Of a stretch of 64,000 nt of DNA, positions 42,904 through 52,258 are shown in pieces; positions within the stretch are counted from its first letter, which is position 1, and every line of letters begins with the position of its first letter. The notes beneath the pieces are model-generated. The model was not told the DNA's origin and made no database searches. It worked only from the letters and a program-made list of their open reading frames with translations. The DNA comes from AC-32 sp963788215 (lineage in GTDB: Bacteria; Actinomycetota; Thermoleophilia; Gaiellales; Gaiellaceae). The DNA is taken from NCBI GenBank assembly GCA_963788215.1, contig CAWBFX010000010.1, forward strand, positions 124,001 through 188,000. Direction: 5' to 3'. The position numbers and the translations under genes are program-made.

Positions 42904-43888
42904 GGCCAAGGACGCGCTGATCTCCGGGGTCGTGCTGCTGCTCCGGCGGCGCAAGCCGAGGCCGCTGGGGCCGGGCGAGCGCGAGCGCGTCGTGCCGCCC
43001 GCGCCGGGCAACCCGGGCTGGGAGGTGACCGCCTCGCTGCTGCTGCTCGCCGGTGCGGCCTGCGCGATCGGGTTCGTCGTCGTCTACGTCCTCGACCGGC
43101 TGCCCGCCCACACGCAGCTGCTCGGGCTCTCGCTCGGCCTTTCCCTGCTCTTCATCGCGGCCGCGCTGATCGTCACCGCCCAGCGCCTGATCGTCACCGA
43201 GGAGCTCGAGGACGACTACCCCGTCCAGGAGCACCCCGAGGAGCAGGAGCTGATCGTGCAGGTGGTCGAGGAGAGCGGCCTCACGCGCCGCCGGCTGCTC
43301 AAGCTCGCGCTGCTGACGGCGGGCGGCGCGCTCACCGCGGCGGTCCTGACACCGATCGCCTCCCTCGGGCCGGCCGTCGACCTCGTTCGCTTCTACACGA
43401 CTCCCTGGCGGCGCGGCACCCGGCTCGTGGACGAGCACGGCAAGCCGTACAAGGCGTCGGACATCGAGGAGGACAACTTCTACACGGCCTTCGCCGAGGG
43501 CTCGGACAAGGAGGCGCTGCCGTCCTCGCTCGTGCTCGTCCGCCTGCCGAAGAGCTCGCTCGAGCTGCCGCGGGAGCTCGCCCACTACCCGGCCGACGGG
43601 ATCGTCGCCTACTCGAAGATCTGCACGCACGCCGGCTGCGCGATCTCGCTCTACCGCGCTCCGCTCTTCCAGCCCGACGAGCCGACGCCCGCGCTCGTCT
43701 GCCCGTGCCACTACTCGACGTTCAACCCTGCGGACGGCGGGACGGTCACCTTCGGGCCCGCCGGGCGCAAGCTGCCGATGCTCCCACTGCAGGTCGCCCC
43801 GAACGGCGAGCTCCGCGCCGCCGGGAACTTCGACCAGCCCGTCGGCCCCTCGTGGTGGGGCGTTCGCGAGAGGAAGCCGAGACCGTGA
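42896..43888 (+). CDS. qcrA: Rieske iron-sulfur protein (QcrA)
   Basis: The 330-residue protein has three N-terminal hydrophobic segments, as in actinobacterial QcrA. A twin-arginine-like LTRRRLLKLALLTAGGAL before the third is notable. The Rieske cluster ligands are CTHAGC and CPCHYS. It transfers electrons from quinol to the diheme cytochrome. It overlaps qcrC by eight bases and qcrB by four. Confidence 0.93.
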   Translation: MGRAKDALISGVVLLLRRRKPRPLGPGERERVVPPAPGNPGWEVTASLLLLAGAACAIGFVVVYVLDRLPAHTQLLGLSLGLSLLFIAAALIVTAQRLIVTEELEDDYPVQEHPEEQELIVQVVEESGLTRRRLLKLALLTAGGALTAAVLTPIASLGPAVDLVRFYTTPWRRGTRLVDEHGKPYKASDIEEDNFYTAFAEGSDKEALPSSLVLVRLPKSSLELPRELAHYPADGIVAYSKICTHAGCAISLYRAPLFQPDEPTPALVCPCHYSTFNPADGGTVTFGPAGRKLPMLPLQVAPNGELRAAGNFDQPVGPSWWGVRERKPRP

Positions 43889-45246
43889 TCCGCGGGATCG
43901 TCCGCTTCGTCGACCGGCGCAGCGGAAGCGCGCCCTTCCTGCGCAAGACCCTGCGCTACCTCTTCCCGGACCACTGGTCGTTCCTGCTCGGCGAGGTCGC
44001 GCTCTACTCGTTCATCGTGCTCGTCGCGACAGGCGTCTACCTGACGCTCTTCTACGAGAACAGCACCGCGAAGGTCGTCTACCACGGGCCGTACGCGCCG
44101 CTTCGCGGCGAGGAGATGACACAGGCCTACCGCTCGGTGCTCGACATCTCGACGACCGTGAAGGCGGGCCTGCTGATCCGCCAGACGCACCACTGGGCGG
44201 CCGACATCTTCATCGCGGCGATCGTCCTGCACCTGCTGCGGATCTTCTTCACCGGCGCCTACCGCAAGCCGCGCGAGCTGACGTACTGGATCGGGGTGAC
44301 GATCCTGATGGTCTCCCTGCTCGAAGGGTTCCTCGGCTACTCGATCGTCGACGACCTGCTCTCGGGTATGGGGCTCGCGATCGCGTACGGCGTTGCGATG
44401 TCGCTCCCGTTCGTCGGCGCGAACCTGTCAGCGCTGATCTGGGACGGGCCCTTCCCCGGCAAGCACGACTTCTTCTCGCGGATGTACATCGCGCACGTGT
44501 TCCTGCTGCCGGCGCTGATCGCCGTGCTGCTGACGGTGCATCTCGCGCTCGTGGCGATGAAGCACCACACGCAGTTCCGCAGCGGCCCGCGGCAGAGCGA
44601 GCGCAAGGTGGTCGGCGTTCCCACCTTTCCGGGGCAGACGCCGCGCTCCCTCGGCCTGCTGTTCGCGGTCGCGGGAGTGCTGTTCCTGCTCGGCGGGCTC
44701 GTGCAGATCAACCCGATCTGGCTCTGGGGGCCGTACCACACCTACCTCTCGACCAACGGCGCGCAGCCCGACTGGTACCTCGGCTGGCTGATCGGCGGGC
44801 TCCGGCTCGTGCCGGGCTTCGACCTCGTGATCGGCGACTACACGGTGGTGCCGAACCCGTTCTGGGGCGGCGCGGCCTTCCCGCTCGTCGTCTTCGTCTT
44901 CCTCTATCTCTGGCCGTGGATCGAGCGGAAGCTGAGCGGCGACTACGCGTACCACAACCTGCTCGACCGCCCGCGCGAGGCGCCGCTGCGGACCGCGGTC
45001 GGCTGGGCGCTCCTGACGTGGGTCTTCCTCGTCTTCGTGGCGGGCAGCTCCGACCGGGCGTACGTGCTCTTCAACGTGCCGTACATCCCGCAGATCTGGG
45101 CCTACCGGGTGCTCGCGTTCGTCGCGCCGCCTCTCTCCGGGCTGATCGCGTTCTGGGTCTGCCGCGAGCTGCAGGCGGGGGAGCGGGTCGAGCGCCGGCG
45201 CAAGCGCGCCGAGGAGGAGGCGGAGGCCGCGGAGGCTGCCGTCTGA
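43885..45246 (+). CDS. qcrB: Cytochrome b subunit of the bcc complex (QcrB)
   Basis: Starting at GTG 43885 the product is 453 residues with about nine helices. Heme-ligand His pairs lie in IRQTHHWAADIF and IVLHLLRIFF, and in YIAHVFLLP and LLTVHLALVAM. The quinol-site PEWY motif appears as PDWYLGW. A charged Glu/Arg/Ala coiled tail ends it. The motif order matches bacterial cytochrome b with N- and C-parts fused. Confidence 0.93.
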   Translation: MIRGIVRFVDRRSGSAPFLRKTLRYLFPDHWSFLLGEVALYSFIVLVATGVYLTLFYENSTAKVVYHGPYAPLRGEEMTQAYRSVLDISTTVKAGLLIRQTHHWAADIFIAAIVLHLLRIFFTGAYRKPRELTYWIGVTILMVSLLEGFLGYSIVDDLLSGMGLAIAYGVAMSLPFVGANLSALIWDGPFPGKHDFFSRMYIAHVFLLPALIAVLLTVHLALVAMKHHTQFRSGPRQSERKVVGVPTFPGQTPRSLGLLFAVAGVLFLLGGLVQINPIWLWGPYHTYLSTNGAQPDWYLGWLIGGLRLVPGFDLVIGDYTVVPNPFWGGAAFPLVVFVFLYLWPWIERKLSGDYAYHNLLDRPREAPLRTAVGWALLTWVFLVFVAGSSDRAYVLFNVPYIPQIWAYRVLAFVAPPLSGLIAFWVCRELQAGERVERRRKRAEEEAEAAEAAV

Positions 45247-45737
45247 TGCTGACCGTGCTCCAGGCCAAGCTGGCGGAGGCGCACGGGCTGGCGATGTCCG
45301 CGGCGGTCGTCGCGGGCAAGGTCGAGGAGCGGACGCTCGACCTGGAGCTGCGCAGGCGGCTCTGGGCGATGCAGGAGGACGCAGGGCGGGTGCGGGCGCG
45401 CTGCCTCGAGCTCGAGCGCTCGTTCGGGGAGGAGCTGGCGGGCGAGCTCCTCGCGCACGCGAACACGACGCACGAGCACGCGGCGGAGCTCGTCGGCGCC
45501 TGGTTCAAGGCGGGCACCGGGCCGCTCGCCGCCTGGAGCTTCCTGGCCATGGGCGAGGCGGGCGAGGTCGCAGCCTGGACCGCGGTCTCGCGACTGGCGG
45601 CGAACGGAGACGCGAACGGGATCGCGGAGCTCGCGGCCTGGGCGCTCCCGGTGCAGCAGCGGCACCTCGAGCTCGCGCTCGACGGCTCGGCGCTCCTCGC
45701 CGAGCGGGCGGACCCGCACGGACCGCGGTTCGGCTAG
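45246..45737 (+). CDS. Helical protein at the end of the respiratory operon, unknown function
   Basis: The 163-residue product starts at ATG 45246 (TGATG overlap with qcrB). It is almost all helix-forming (LTVLQAKLAEAHGLAMSAAVV, LELRRRLWAMQEDAGRVR, TTHEHAAELVGAWFKAG) with several Glu/His positions reminiscent of a ferritin-like bundle. No metal motif is complete enough to claim. Its stop overlaps the convergent LLM gene by four bases. Tight coupling suggests a soluble factor for the bcc/caa3 complex. Confidence 0.65.
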   Translation: MLTVLQAKLAEAHGLAMSAAVVAGKVEERTLDLELRRRLWAMQEDAGRVRARCLELERSFGEELAGELLAHANTTHEHAAELVGAWFKAGTGPLAAWSFLAMGEAGEVAAWTAVSRLAANGDANGIAELAAWALPVQQRHLELALDGSALLAERADPHGPRFG

Positions 45738-46690
45738 AGCTTCGGGAGGATTTGCTCGGCGTAGAAGCGGATGAAGCTGTCCTGGTCGGGCCCGATCTGG
45801 TGAACGAAGACGTGCGTGAAGCCGGCCTGTTCGTACTCGCGGATCGCCTCGAGGTGCTTCTCCGGGTCGGGGCCGCAGATGACGGACTCGCCGATCTGCT
45901 CCTCGGTCACGAGCTCCGCCACGGCCTCGTAGTGCTCGGTGATGGCGAGCTCCTGGCCGAGTGATCCGCCCATCGCCGAGTTCGGCCAGATCTCGAGCGC
46001 GGTCTTGACGCCCTGCTCCTCGCTCTCGGCGTAGCAGACGTCCAGCTGGCCGTAGCACGACTTGCCCTTGCCGCCGGCGTCTACGAACTCCTTGCGCAGG
46101 TCCTCGTCCGGCGTGGTGGTGATGAAGGCGTCTCCGAGCTGGCCGGCGAGCTGGGCGGCGGTCGGCTGGGCGGCCGCGACCGCGAGCGGCGGCGGCTCGT
46201 CCGGCAGCGTGTAGATGCGCGCCTGCTCGACGCTGTAGTGCTTGCCGTAGTGCGACTGGTAGCCGCCCTGCCAGAGCAGGCGCAGGATCTCGATCGCCTC
46301 CTCCAGCATCTCCAGCCGCTCCTGCGGGCCCGGCCAGCGCGCGCCGACGACGTGTTCGTTGAGCTCCTCGCCGGTGCCGAGGCCGAGGTAGAAGCGGCCC
46401 TCCATCATCACCTGGGCGGTCGCGGCCGCCTGGGCGATGATCGCAGGGTGGATCCGGATCGTGGGGCAGGTCACGCCCGTGCCGAGGCGGATCCGCTCGG
46501 TGGCGTTCGCGACGGCTCCGATCACGCTCCAGACGAACGCGCTCTGGCCCTGGTTGTCCGTCCACGGGTGGAAGTGGTCGGAGATCGAGAGAAACTCGAA
46601 GCCGGCCTCCTCCGCCGCGCGCGCGTTGCGCACGAGGTCGTTCGGCGGGTGCTCCTCCGACGAAAGCGTGTAACCGAGCTCGACGGCCAT
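45734..46690 (-). CDS. F420-dependent LLM-class oxidoreductase (FGD-like)
   Basis: The 318-residue TIM-barrel protein has the LLM pattern: ELGYTLSSEEHPPNDLVRNA, AAEEAGFEFLSISDHFHPW, and LGTGVTCPTIRIHPAIIAQAAATAQ, then GRFYLGLGTGEELNEHV. The SDHFHPW motif and C-terminal region resemble F420-dependent glucose-6-phosphate dehydrogenase-like proteins of actinobacteria. It should move hydride between a substrate and coenzyme F420. The true substrate is unknown. Confidence 0.85.
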   Translation of the reverse strand: MAVELGYTLSSEEHPPNDLVRNARAAEEAGFEFLSISDHFHPWTDNQGQSAFVWSVIGAVANATERIRLGTGVTCPTIRIHPAIIAQAAATAQVMMEGRFYLGLGTGEELNEHVVGARWPGPQERLEMLEEAIEILRLLWQGGYQSHYGKHYSVEQARIYTLPDEPPPLAVAAAQPTAAQLAGQLGDAFITTTPDEDLRKEFVDAGGKGKSCYGQLDVCYAESEEQGVKTALEIWPNSAMGGSLGQELAITEHYEAVAELVTEEQIGESVICGPDPEKHLEAIREYEQAGFTHVFVHQIGPDQDSFIRFYAEQILPKL

Positions 46691-46734
46691 GGCCTCGGGG
46701 TTACCTCCGCCGGCCTCGCGTTACACATTCGTTT

Positions 46735-46749
46735 CGGTGCCTGGCACCG
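46735..46749. repeat. Palindrome CGGTGCCTGGCACCG between divergent genes
   Basis: CGGTGCC-T-GGCACCG is a perfect 15-base palindrome. It is flanked by GTTTC (46731-46735) and GAAAC (46753-46757). It lies between the divergent LLM oxidoreductase gene and the DUF2795 gene. It may be an operator or a small REP-like element. Confidence 0.55.
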
Positions 46750-46766
46750 TGGAGAAACTGTGACGC

Positions 46767-47084
46767 GTGAGCACTCGCGAGGTCGCCGAGCTCCAGGTCT
46801 TGCTCGAGGGCGTGCCGCTGCCGGCCGGCAAGAAGGAGCTGATCGCGTACGCGCACGAGCAGGACGACCACCGCGTCGCGGGGTTGCTCGAGCGCCTCGA
46901 GGATCGCGAGTACGGCTCGCTCGACGAGGTCGGCGAGGAGCTCGCCCCGGTCCAGCCCGAGCGGTCGAGCCCGGACCCGCACCGGCCGCGCGAGGAGAGC
47001 GACCTACCGCCGGGCGGTGACGCTTACACGGACGCCTCGGCCGAGCCCGGCGCCGTCCGCGAGCACGGCCCGCACGGCGACTAG
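46767..47084 (+). CDS. DUF2795 protein
   Basis: The 105-residue protein starts at GTG. Residues about 8-60 match DUF2795 (LQVLLEGVPLPAGKKELIAYA then LLERLEDREYGSLDEVGEEL), a small helical domain common in actinobacteria. A disordered acidic, Pro-rich tail follows. Function unknown. It converges on the formate dehydrogenase membrane subunit with a four-base stop overlap. Confidence 0.7.
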   Translation: MSTREVAELQVLLEGVPLPAGKKELIAYAHEQDDHRVAGLLERLEDREYGSLDEVGEELAPVQPERSSPDPHRPREESDLPPGGDAYTDASAEPGAVREHGPHGD

Positions 47085-48010
47085 CTCGGCGACTGGCTCG
47101 CCTGGGCCCGCTCGCGCTGCGGGACGACCGTGTACTTCGGGTCGCCCGCCGACTGGAAGCCCGCCTTGAAGACGGACCAGCGCAGCGCCGCCTCGCCCGC
47201 GAGCAGCAACGCGCCGCCAGCCACCGCGGCCGCGCGACTGCGCCGCCCCCCGAGACCGAGCAGCGCCGCACCGCCGAGGGAGCACGCCTTCGCGAGCTTC
47301 GCGTACTTCCCCGCCTCGCCCTCGTGGTACGGCTCGGCGAGCATCCCGAGGCGCTTCTCCATCGCCTTCATGACGACGTTCTCGACGATCGCCCCGCCGA
47401 CGGCCAGCCGCCTCGCAGGCCCCGCTTCGCGTGGCACGACCAGCATCGCCGAGGCGGCGCCCGCGCTCGCCAGAGCGCTCGAGCCGAACAGGAACGGCAG
47501 CTCGTGGCGCGCCTCGTGCCAGACGGGGACGGCCGTATCCGAGACGAGCGTCGCCGTGTAGACCGACAGCGGCGCCCCGCTCAGCGCGGCCACGAGCTCG
47601 GCGAGGTACTTGACCGGCTTCAGGCGACCGGTCACCTCGAGCAGCGCGGCAGTCGACGAAGCGCCGCCCGAGACCATCAGGATCCAGCTCCCGACGCTCA
47701 TCGGCGACGTGACCTTGAAGACGCGGAACATGTTCAGGAAGCGCTCGGGCCGCCCGAGGTCTGAGATGAGCAGCACAGGGCTGACGACATCCGCCGCGGC
47801 GCCGATGTAGAGGCTCTTCTTGGCGAGCTCCTCGTTGCCGCCGAGCCGCGCGACGAGGCTCAGGATCGAGGACGCGCCCGCGAGCCCGCCCGTGAAGAAG
47901 TACCAGGGGATCTCCGGCTGCCAGACCGGCTGCTTGATCACAGGCCGCCCGTAGTAGGAGCGCATCTGCGTGCCGTCGCGCGTCGTCGACTGCCTCCCGT
48001 CCTGGCTCAT
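47081..48010 (-). CDS. NrfD/PsrC-type membrane subunit of formate dehydrogenase
   Basis: True start ATG 48010 overlaps the beta-subunit stop (ATGA); open frame further upstream is noise. The 309-residue protein has about eight helices. It has the NrfD-like opening VWQPEIPWYFFTGGLAGASSIL and the SDLGRPERFLNMFRVFK segment typical of this quinone-reactive family. It should link the formate dehydrogenase to the quinone pool without heme, unlike FdnI/FdoI cytochrome b subunits. Confidence 0.87.
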   Translation of the reverse strand: MSQDGRQSTTRDGTQMRSYYGRPVIKQPVWQPEIPWYFFTGGLAGASSILSLVARLGGNEELAKKSLYIGAAADVVSPVLLISDLGRPERFLNMFRVFKVTSPMSVGSWILMVSGGASSTAALLEVTGRLKPVKYLAELVAALSGAPLSVYTATLVSDTAVPVWHEARHELPFLFGSSALASAGAASAMLVVPREAGPARRLAVGGAIVENVVMKAMEKRLGMLAEPYHEGEAGKYAKLAKACSLGGAALLGLGGRRSRAAAVAGGALLLAGEAALRWSVFKAGFQSAGDPKYTVVPQRERAQASQSPS

Positions 48011-48930
48011 CGCGAGCCTCCGACGAACGCCGCGAGCGCGCCGACCACGACCGCGCCCGCCGCGATCGCAGCCGTGCGCCACATCTCCGGCAGGTCGCGG
48101 GTCGTGACGACCGGATCGGGCGGCAGGCCGTAGACCTCCGGCTCGTCGAGCAGCAGGAAGAACGCGCCGAAGCCGCCGACGCCGTCGTCGGGGTCGTGAC
48201 CGTAGAGCCGGGCGCCGTTCCAGTTCTCGGCCCGCAGCTTCCCAAGCCGCTGCTCGGCCCGCTCGCGCAGCTCGTCCAACGGCCCGAACTGGATCGAGTC
48301 GGTCGGGCACGCCTTTGCGCAGGCCGGCTCGTGGCCGCCCTTGAGCCGGTCGTAGCAGAGCGTGCACTTCCAGACGCGGCCGTCTTCCTGCTTGCCGAGC
48401 TGCAGCCCGAGGATCTCGGCGGGCGGATCGGCAGAGTGCCGCGGGATGTGCCGCTTGTCGAGGACGCCGAACGGGCAGGCGGGTACGCAGTAGCCGCACC
48501 CGTTGCAGATGTCCTCCTGGACGACGACCGTGCCGTACTCGGTGCGGAAGAGCGAGCCCGTCGGGCAGACGTCGAGGCAGGCGGCGTGCGTGCAGTGCTT
48601 GCAGACGTCGGACGACATCAGCCAGCGCAGCGCGTCGACCTCGCCGCCGTCCCCATCCGGCGCCAGGTGGAGCGGCTCGTTCTGCTCGATGAAGGCGACG
48701 TGGCGCCAGGTGTTCGCGCCGAGCTCGGAGGTGTTGTCGTACGACTCGCCCGTCCAGACCATCCCGTCCTCGGGGACGAGGTTCCACTCCTTGCAGGCGA
48801 CCTCGCAGGCCTTGCAGCCGATGCAGACCGAGGTGTCGGTGAAGAAGCCGACGCGCTCCTTCGCCTCGTCGCCGTAGGTGTCCGGCCAGGCGGCGGGCTT
48901 GCCGGTCGGCTCCGCGAGACCGGTGCTCAC
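48007..48930 (-). CDS. fdhB: Formate dehydrogenase iron-sulfur (beta) subunit
   Basis: The 307-residue protein carries four [4Fe-4S] motifs: CIGCKACEVACKEWN, CKHCTHAACLDVCPTGS, CNGCGYCVPACPFGV and CTLCYDR...CAKACPTDSIQFG. A C-terminal transmembrane helix (AAIAAGAVVVGALAAFVGG) anchors it. GTG 48930 is chosen because GGGAG lies upstream; a TTG eight codons earlier is an alternative. It wires electrons from the catalytic subunit to the membrane NrfD-type subunit. Confidence 0.92.
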   Translation of the reverse strand: MSTGLAEPTGKPAAWPDTYGDEAKERVGFFTDTSVCIGCKACEVACKEWNLVPEDGMVWTGESYDNTSELGANTWRHVAFIEQNEPLHLAPDGDGGEVDALRWLMSSDVCKHCTHAACLDVCPTGSLFRTEYGTVVVQEDICNGCGYCVPACPFGVLDKRHIPRHSADPPAEILGLQLGKQEDGRVWKCTLCYDRLKGGHEPACAKACPTDSIQFGPLDELRERAEQRLGKLRAENWNGARLYGHDPDDGVGGFGAFFLLLDEPEVYGLPPDPVVTTRDLPEMWRTAAIAAGAVVVGALAAFVGGSR

Positions 48931-48997
48931 GTGGCCCGCTCCCGGCGTCGGCAAAGCCGCCGCCTCCGCTCTCTGCTGAGCTCCGTCGAGCCTACGC

Positions 48998-51900
48998 TCA
49001 CGTCTGCCTCTCCGACTCGGGCTCGACGCGCTCCGCGCCCTCGCGCTCGGCGTGCGCGCGGCTGCGGATCTCGTCCACGAACTCCGTCAGCGCGGCGCCG
49101 CGTGGCCGCCGGCCCGGCTTGATCCCGACGGAGAACGCCTTGACTTCCTGGATGTGCACGTTCGGGTCGAGCGCGATCGAGGAGAGATCGTTCGCGGCCC
49201 CGCCGGTCGTCAGCCCGCGCGTGCCCCAGTGGTACGGCAAGCCGATCTGGTGCGTCGTGCGCCCCTGGATCTCGAGCGGCGGAATCCGGTCGGTCACGAG
49301 CACGCGCGCCTCGATCGCCGTCCGGCTCGAGTAGATCGTCGCCCAGCCGCCGTGCTCCAGCCCGGCCTCCTCGGCGAGCTCCGGGCTGACCTCGCAGAAC
49401 ATCGCCGGCTGCAGCTCCGACAGGTACGGCACGGTGCGGGTCATCCCGCCCGCGGTGTGGTGCTCGGTCAGGCGGTAGGTGGTGGCGACGTAGGGGTAGA
49501 GCTCCGCGCCCGGCTCGTTCGCCACCGGGTTGTAGGGGTTCTCCGGCCGCTCGAACTGCTGCCGGCGCGGGTTCGCGCGCTGCGAGTACAGAGAGTTGTC
49601 GAACGGCGACTCGTGCGGCTCGTAGTGGGTCGGCAGCGGCCCGTCCTCGAGACCCTGCGGGACGAAGAGCCACGAGCGTCCGTCGGCCTGCATGATGAAC
49701 GGGTGGTTGCCGGCGAGCGCGTCCTCGGCCTCGGCGTCGTCGGGCGGCACGTAGCTCGGAGGCTTGTGCTTCTCGAAGTCAGGAGTGTCGAGGCCGGTCC
49801 ACTCGCCCTTCTCGTCGTCCCACCAGACGAGCTTCTTGCGCTCTGACCACGGACGGCCCTCGGGATCGGCCGAGGCGCGGTTGTAGAGGATCCGCCGGTT
49901 GTCCGGCCAGGCCCAGGCCCACTCGGGCGCGATGTAGGTCTGCTCCCAGTGAGGCTTCTTGCGGGCCGTCTGGTTGATCCCGTCCTTGAAGCAGCCGCTG
50001 TAGATCCAGCAGCCGCAGAGCGTCGAGCCGTCGTCCTTCAGCTCCGTGTAGCCGCCGAGGAGCTTGCCCGTCTCGATCTCCCGGCCGCTCACCTCCTGCA
50101 ATACCGCCTCGGCGTCCGGCTCCTGAAGTGACGAGTGCGTCGGGTATTCCCAGCGCAGCGCCTTGATCAGCGTGTCGCGCTTCTCCTCGGAGTCGGCCAG
50201 CTTTTGCTTGATCATTCGGCCGAGGTGGAAGTAGAACCAGAGGTCGGAGCGACAGTCCTCCTTCGGCTCGACCGCCTGCCAGTGCCACTGGAGCAGGCGC
50301 TGCGTGTTCGTGAACGAGCCGTCCTTCTCGGTGTGCGTCGCTGCCGGGAGGAAGAAGATCTCGGTCGGGATCTCCTCCGTGCGCAGCTCGCCCGACTCGA
50401 TCTCGGGGCTGTCGTACCAGAACGCGGCTGACTCGATCTCGACCACGTCGCGCACGACGAGCCAGTCGAGCTTCGCGAGGGCGAGCCGGTGGAGCTTCGA
50501 GTTCGAGTGGCCGACGGCCGGGTTCTCGCCGGCGATCAGGTAGCCCTTGACCTTGCCGTCGAGCATCTGCAGAGCGGTCCAGTAGGCCGAGTTGTCGTCG
50601 TCGATCCGCGGCATGTGCTCGAACAGCCAGTCGTTGTCGGCGGTCGCGTTTTCGCCGAAGTACGCCTTCATCAGGCTGACCCAGTACGACTTGAAGTTGC
50701 CCCAGAAGCCGGTGGGCGACGTGTTCGCCTCCATGTAGCTGTCGAAGTCCCCGTACGACTCGGTGTGGGGCATCGGCAGGTAGCCGGGGAGGATGTTGTA
50801 AAGGGTCGGAATGTCGGTCGACCCCTGGATCGACGCGTGCCCACGCAGCGCGACGATCCCGCCGCCGGGCCGGCCCATGTTGCCGAGCAGTTGCTGGACG
50901 ATCGCCGCGGTGCGGATGTACTGGACGCCGACGGTGTGCTGCGTCCAGCCGACCGCGTAGCAGAACGCTCCGGTCTTCTCCCGGCCCGACGCGGAGCAGA
51001 TCGCCTCGCAGTAGTCGAGGAACTGCTCGACCGAGCAGCCGCACGTCTCGGACACGAACTCCGGCGTGTAGCGCGCGTAGTGCTTCTTCAGCAGCTGGAA
51101 GACGCTGTGCGGGTGCTGGAGGGTGATGTCCTCCTCGGGCGGCTCGCCGTGCGAGAGGCCGCCGCCGTGGCCGCCGTGGCCCGACTGCTCACCGCGCGTG
51201 CGGGAGCCTTGCTCCCGTTGTCCGGCGGCTCCTTTCGCCTCCATTCCCGAGTACTGCCAGCTCGACGGGTCGTATTTGCCCTTCTCCGGATCCCAGCCGG
51301 AGAAGAGCCCGTCCAGGTCCTCGGTGTCCCGGAAGTCCTCGTCGATGATCACCGGCGCGTTGGTGTAGTGCTTGAGGTACTCCTCGAAGTACTGCTCGTT
51401 TTCGAGGATGTAGTTGACGACGCCGCCGAGGAACGCGATGTCGGAGCCCGCGCGGATGCGGATCCAGTCGGTGCACATCGCGCTGGTCCGCGTGAAGCGG
51501 GGGTCGACGTGGAACACGCGGGCGCCGCGCTCCCTGGCCTCCATCACCCACTGGAATCCGACCGGGTGGTTCTCGGCCATGTTCGAGCCCATGATCGTGA
51601 TGCAGTCGGAGTTCTGGAGATCCTGCTGGAAGTCCGTCGCGCCGCCTCGTCCGAACGAGGTCCCCAGACTGGGGACCGTGGAGCTGTGTCATATGCGGGC
51701 CTGGTTCTCGACCTGGACGATGCCGAGCGCGACGCAGAGCTTCTTGATCAGGTAGTTCTCTTCGTTGTCGAGGGTCGCGCCACCGAGGTTCCCGATCGCC
51801 ATCGTCCGGTTCGCCGGGTTGCCGTCCTCGGTTTCCTCCTGCCAGTTCTCGGCCCGCGTCTCGATGACCCGCTGGGCGATCATCTCCATCGCCTCGTCGA

Positions 51901-52258
51901 GGGAGAGCTCCTCCCAGCGCGTGCCGTACGGCCGGCGGTACTTCACCTTGTACTCGCGCAGCGGGCTCGCCGCGTACGACTTCGACGCCTGGCCCTTCGG
52001 GCAAAGCCGGCCGCGCGAGATCGGGCTCGAGGGGTCGCCCTCGATGTGCGAGACCTCGCCGTTCTCGACGTAGATCAGTTGCCCGCAGCCGACCGCGCAG
52101 TAGGGGCAGATCGACTGGACGACGTGCTCGGCACTCTCCGTCCTCGGCTTGAGGCCCTCCGACCGCTGCGACCGGGCCGCCCGCCCGAGTCCGAGCGGGT
52201 CGCCCTCTCGCACCTGCCGAAGCACCGGCCAGCGGCCGATCGCCTCTCCGACGCTCAT
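48998..52258 (-). CDS. fdhA: Formate dehydrogenase catalytic (alpha) subunit, selenocysteine-containing
   Basis: Reading the in-frame TGA at 51689-51691 as selenocysteine gives one 1086-residue protein. An N-terminal [4Fe-4S] site is C51-x2-C54-x3-C58 with C86 (GRLCPKG). Sec190 is in QVENQARI-U-HSSTVPSLGTSFGRG, the same context as E. coli FdnG. The molybdopterin-binding MGSNMAENHPVGFQWVMEA and the C-terminal dinucleotide-binding domain follow. A SECIS-like hairpin lies 11 nt after the TGA. No Tat signal is seen, so the active site probably faces the cytoplasm. A Gly/His/Glu-rich insertion lies at about residues 345-375. It oxidises formate to CO2 using Mo or W bis-MGD. Confidence 0.93.
51659..51677 (-). 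promoter_or_regulatory. Bacterial SECIS hairpin for selenocysteine insertion
   Basis: The minus strand reads GGTCCCCAGTCTGGGGACC, an 8-bp stem (GGTCCCCA/TGGGGACC) with a GTC tip, beginning 11 nt after the TGA at 51689-51691. The E. coli fdhF SECIS also starts 11 nt after its UGA and has a GU-containing tip, so this fits a SelB-binding element inside the coding sequence. Confidence 0.8.

Noticed and set aside
51659..51677. The hairpin GGTCCCCAGACTGGGGACC as a terminator or REP element
   Set aside because: It lies inside coding sequence 11 nt after a Sec codon; SECIS explains it better. No U-run follows.
51592..51760. A stop codon ending a short fdhA fragment, with a second gene starting downstream
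   Set aside because: The stop is TGA, both sides align as one FdnG-type protein in the same frame, the position is the known selenocysteine site, and a SECIS-like hairpin follows at the right distance.
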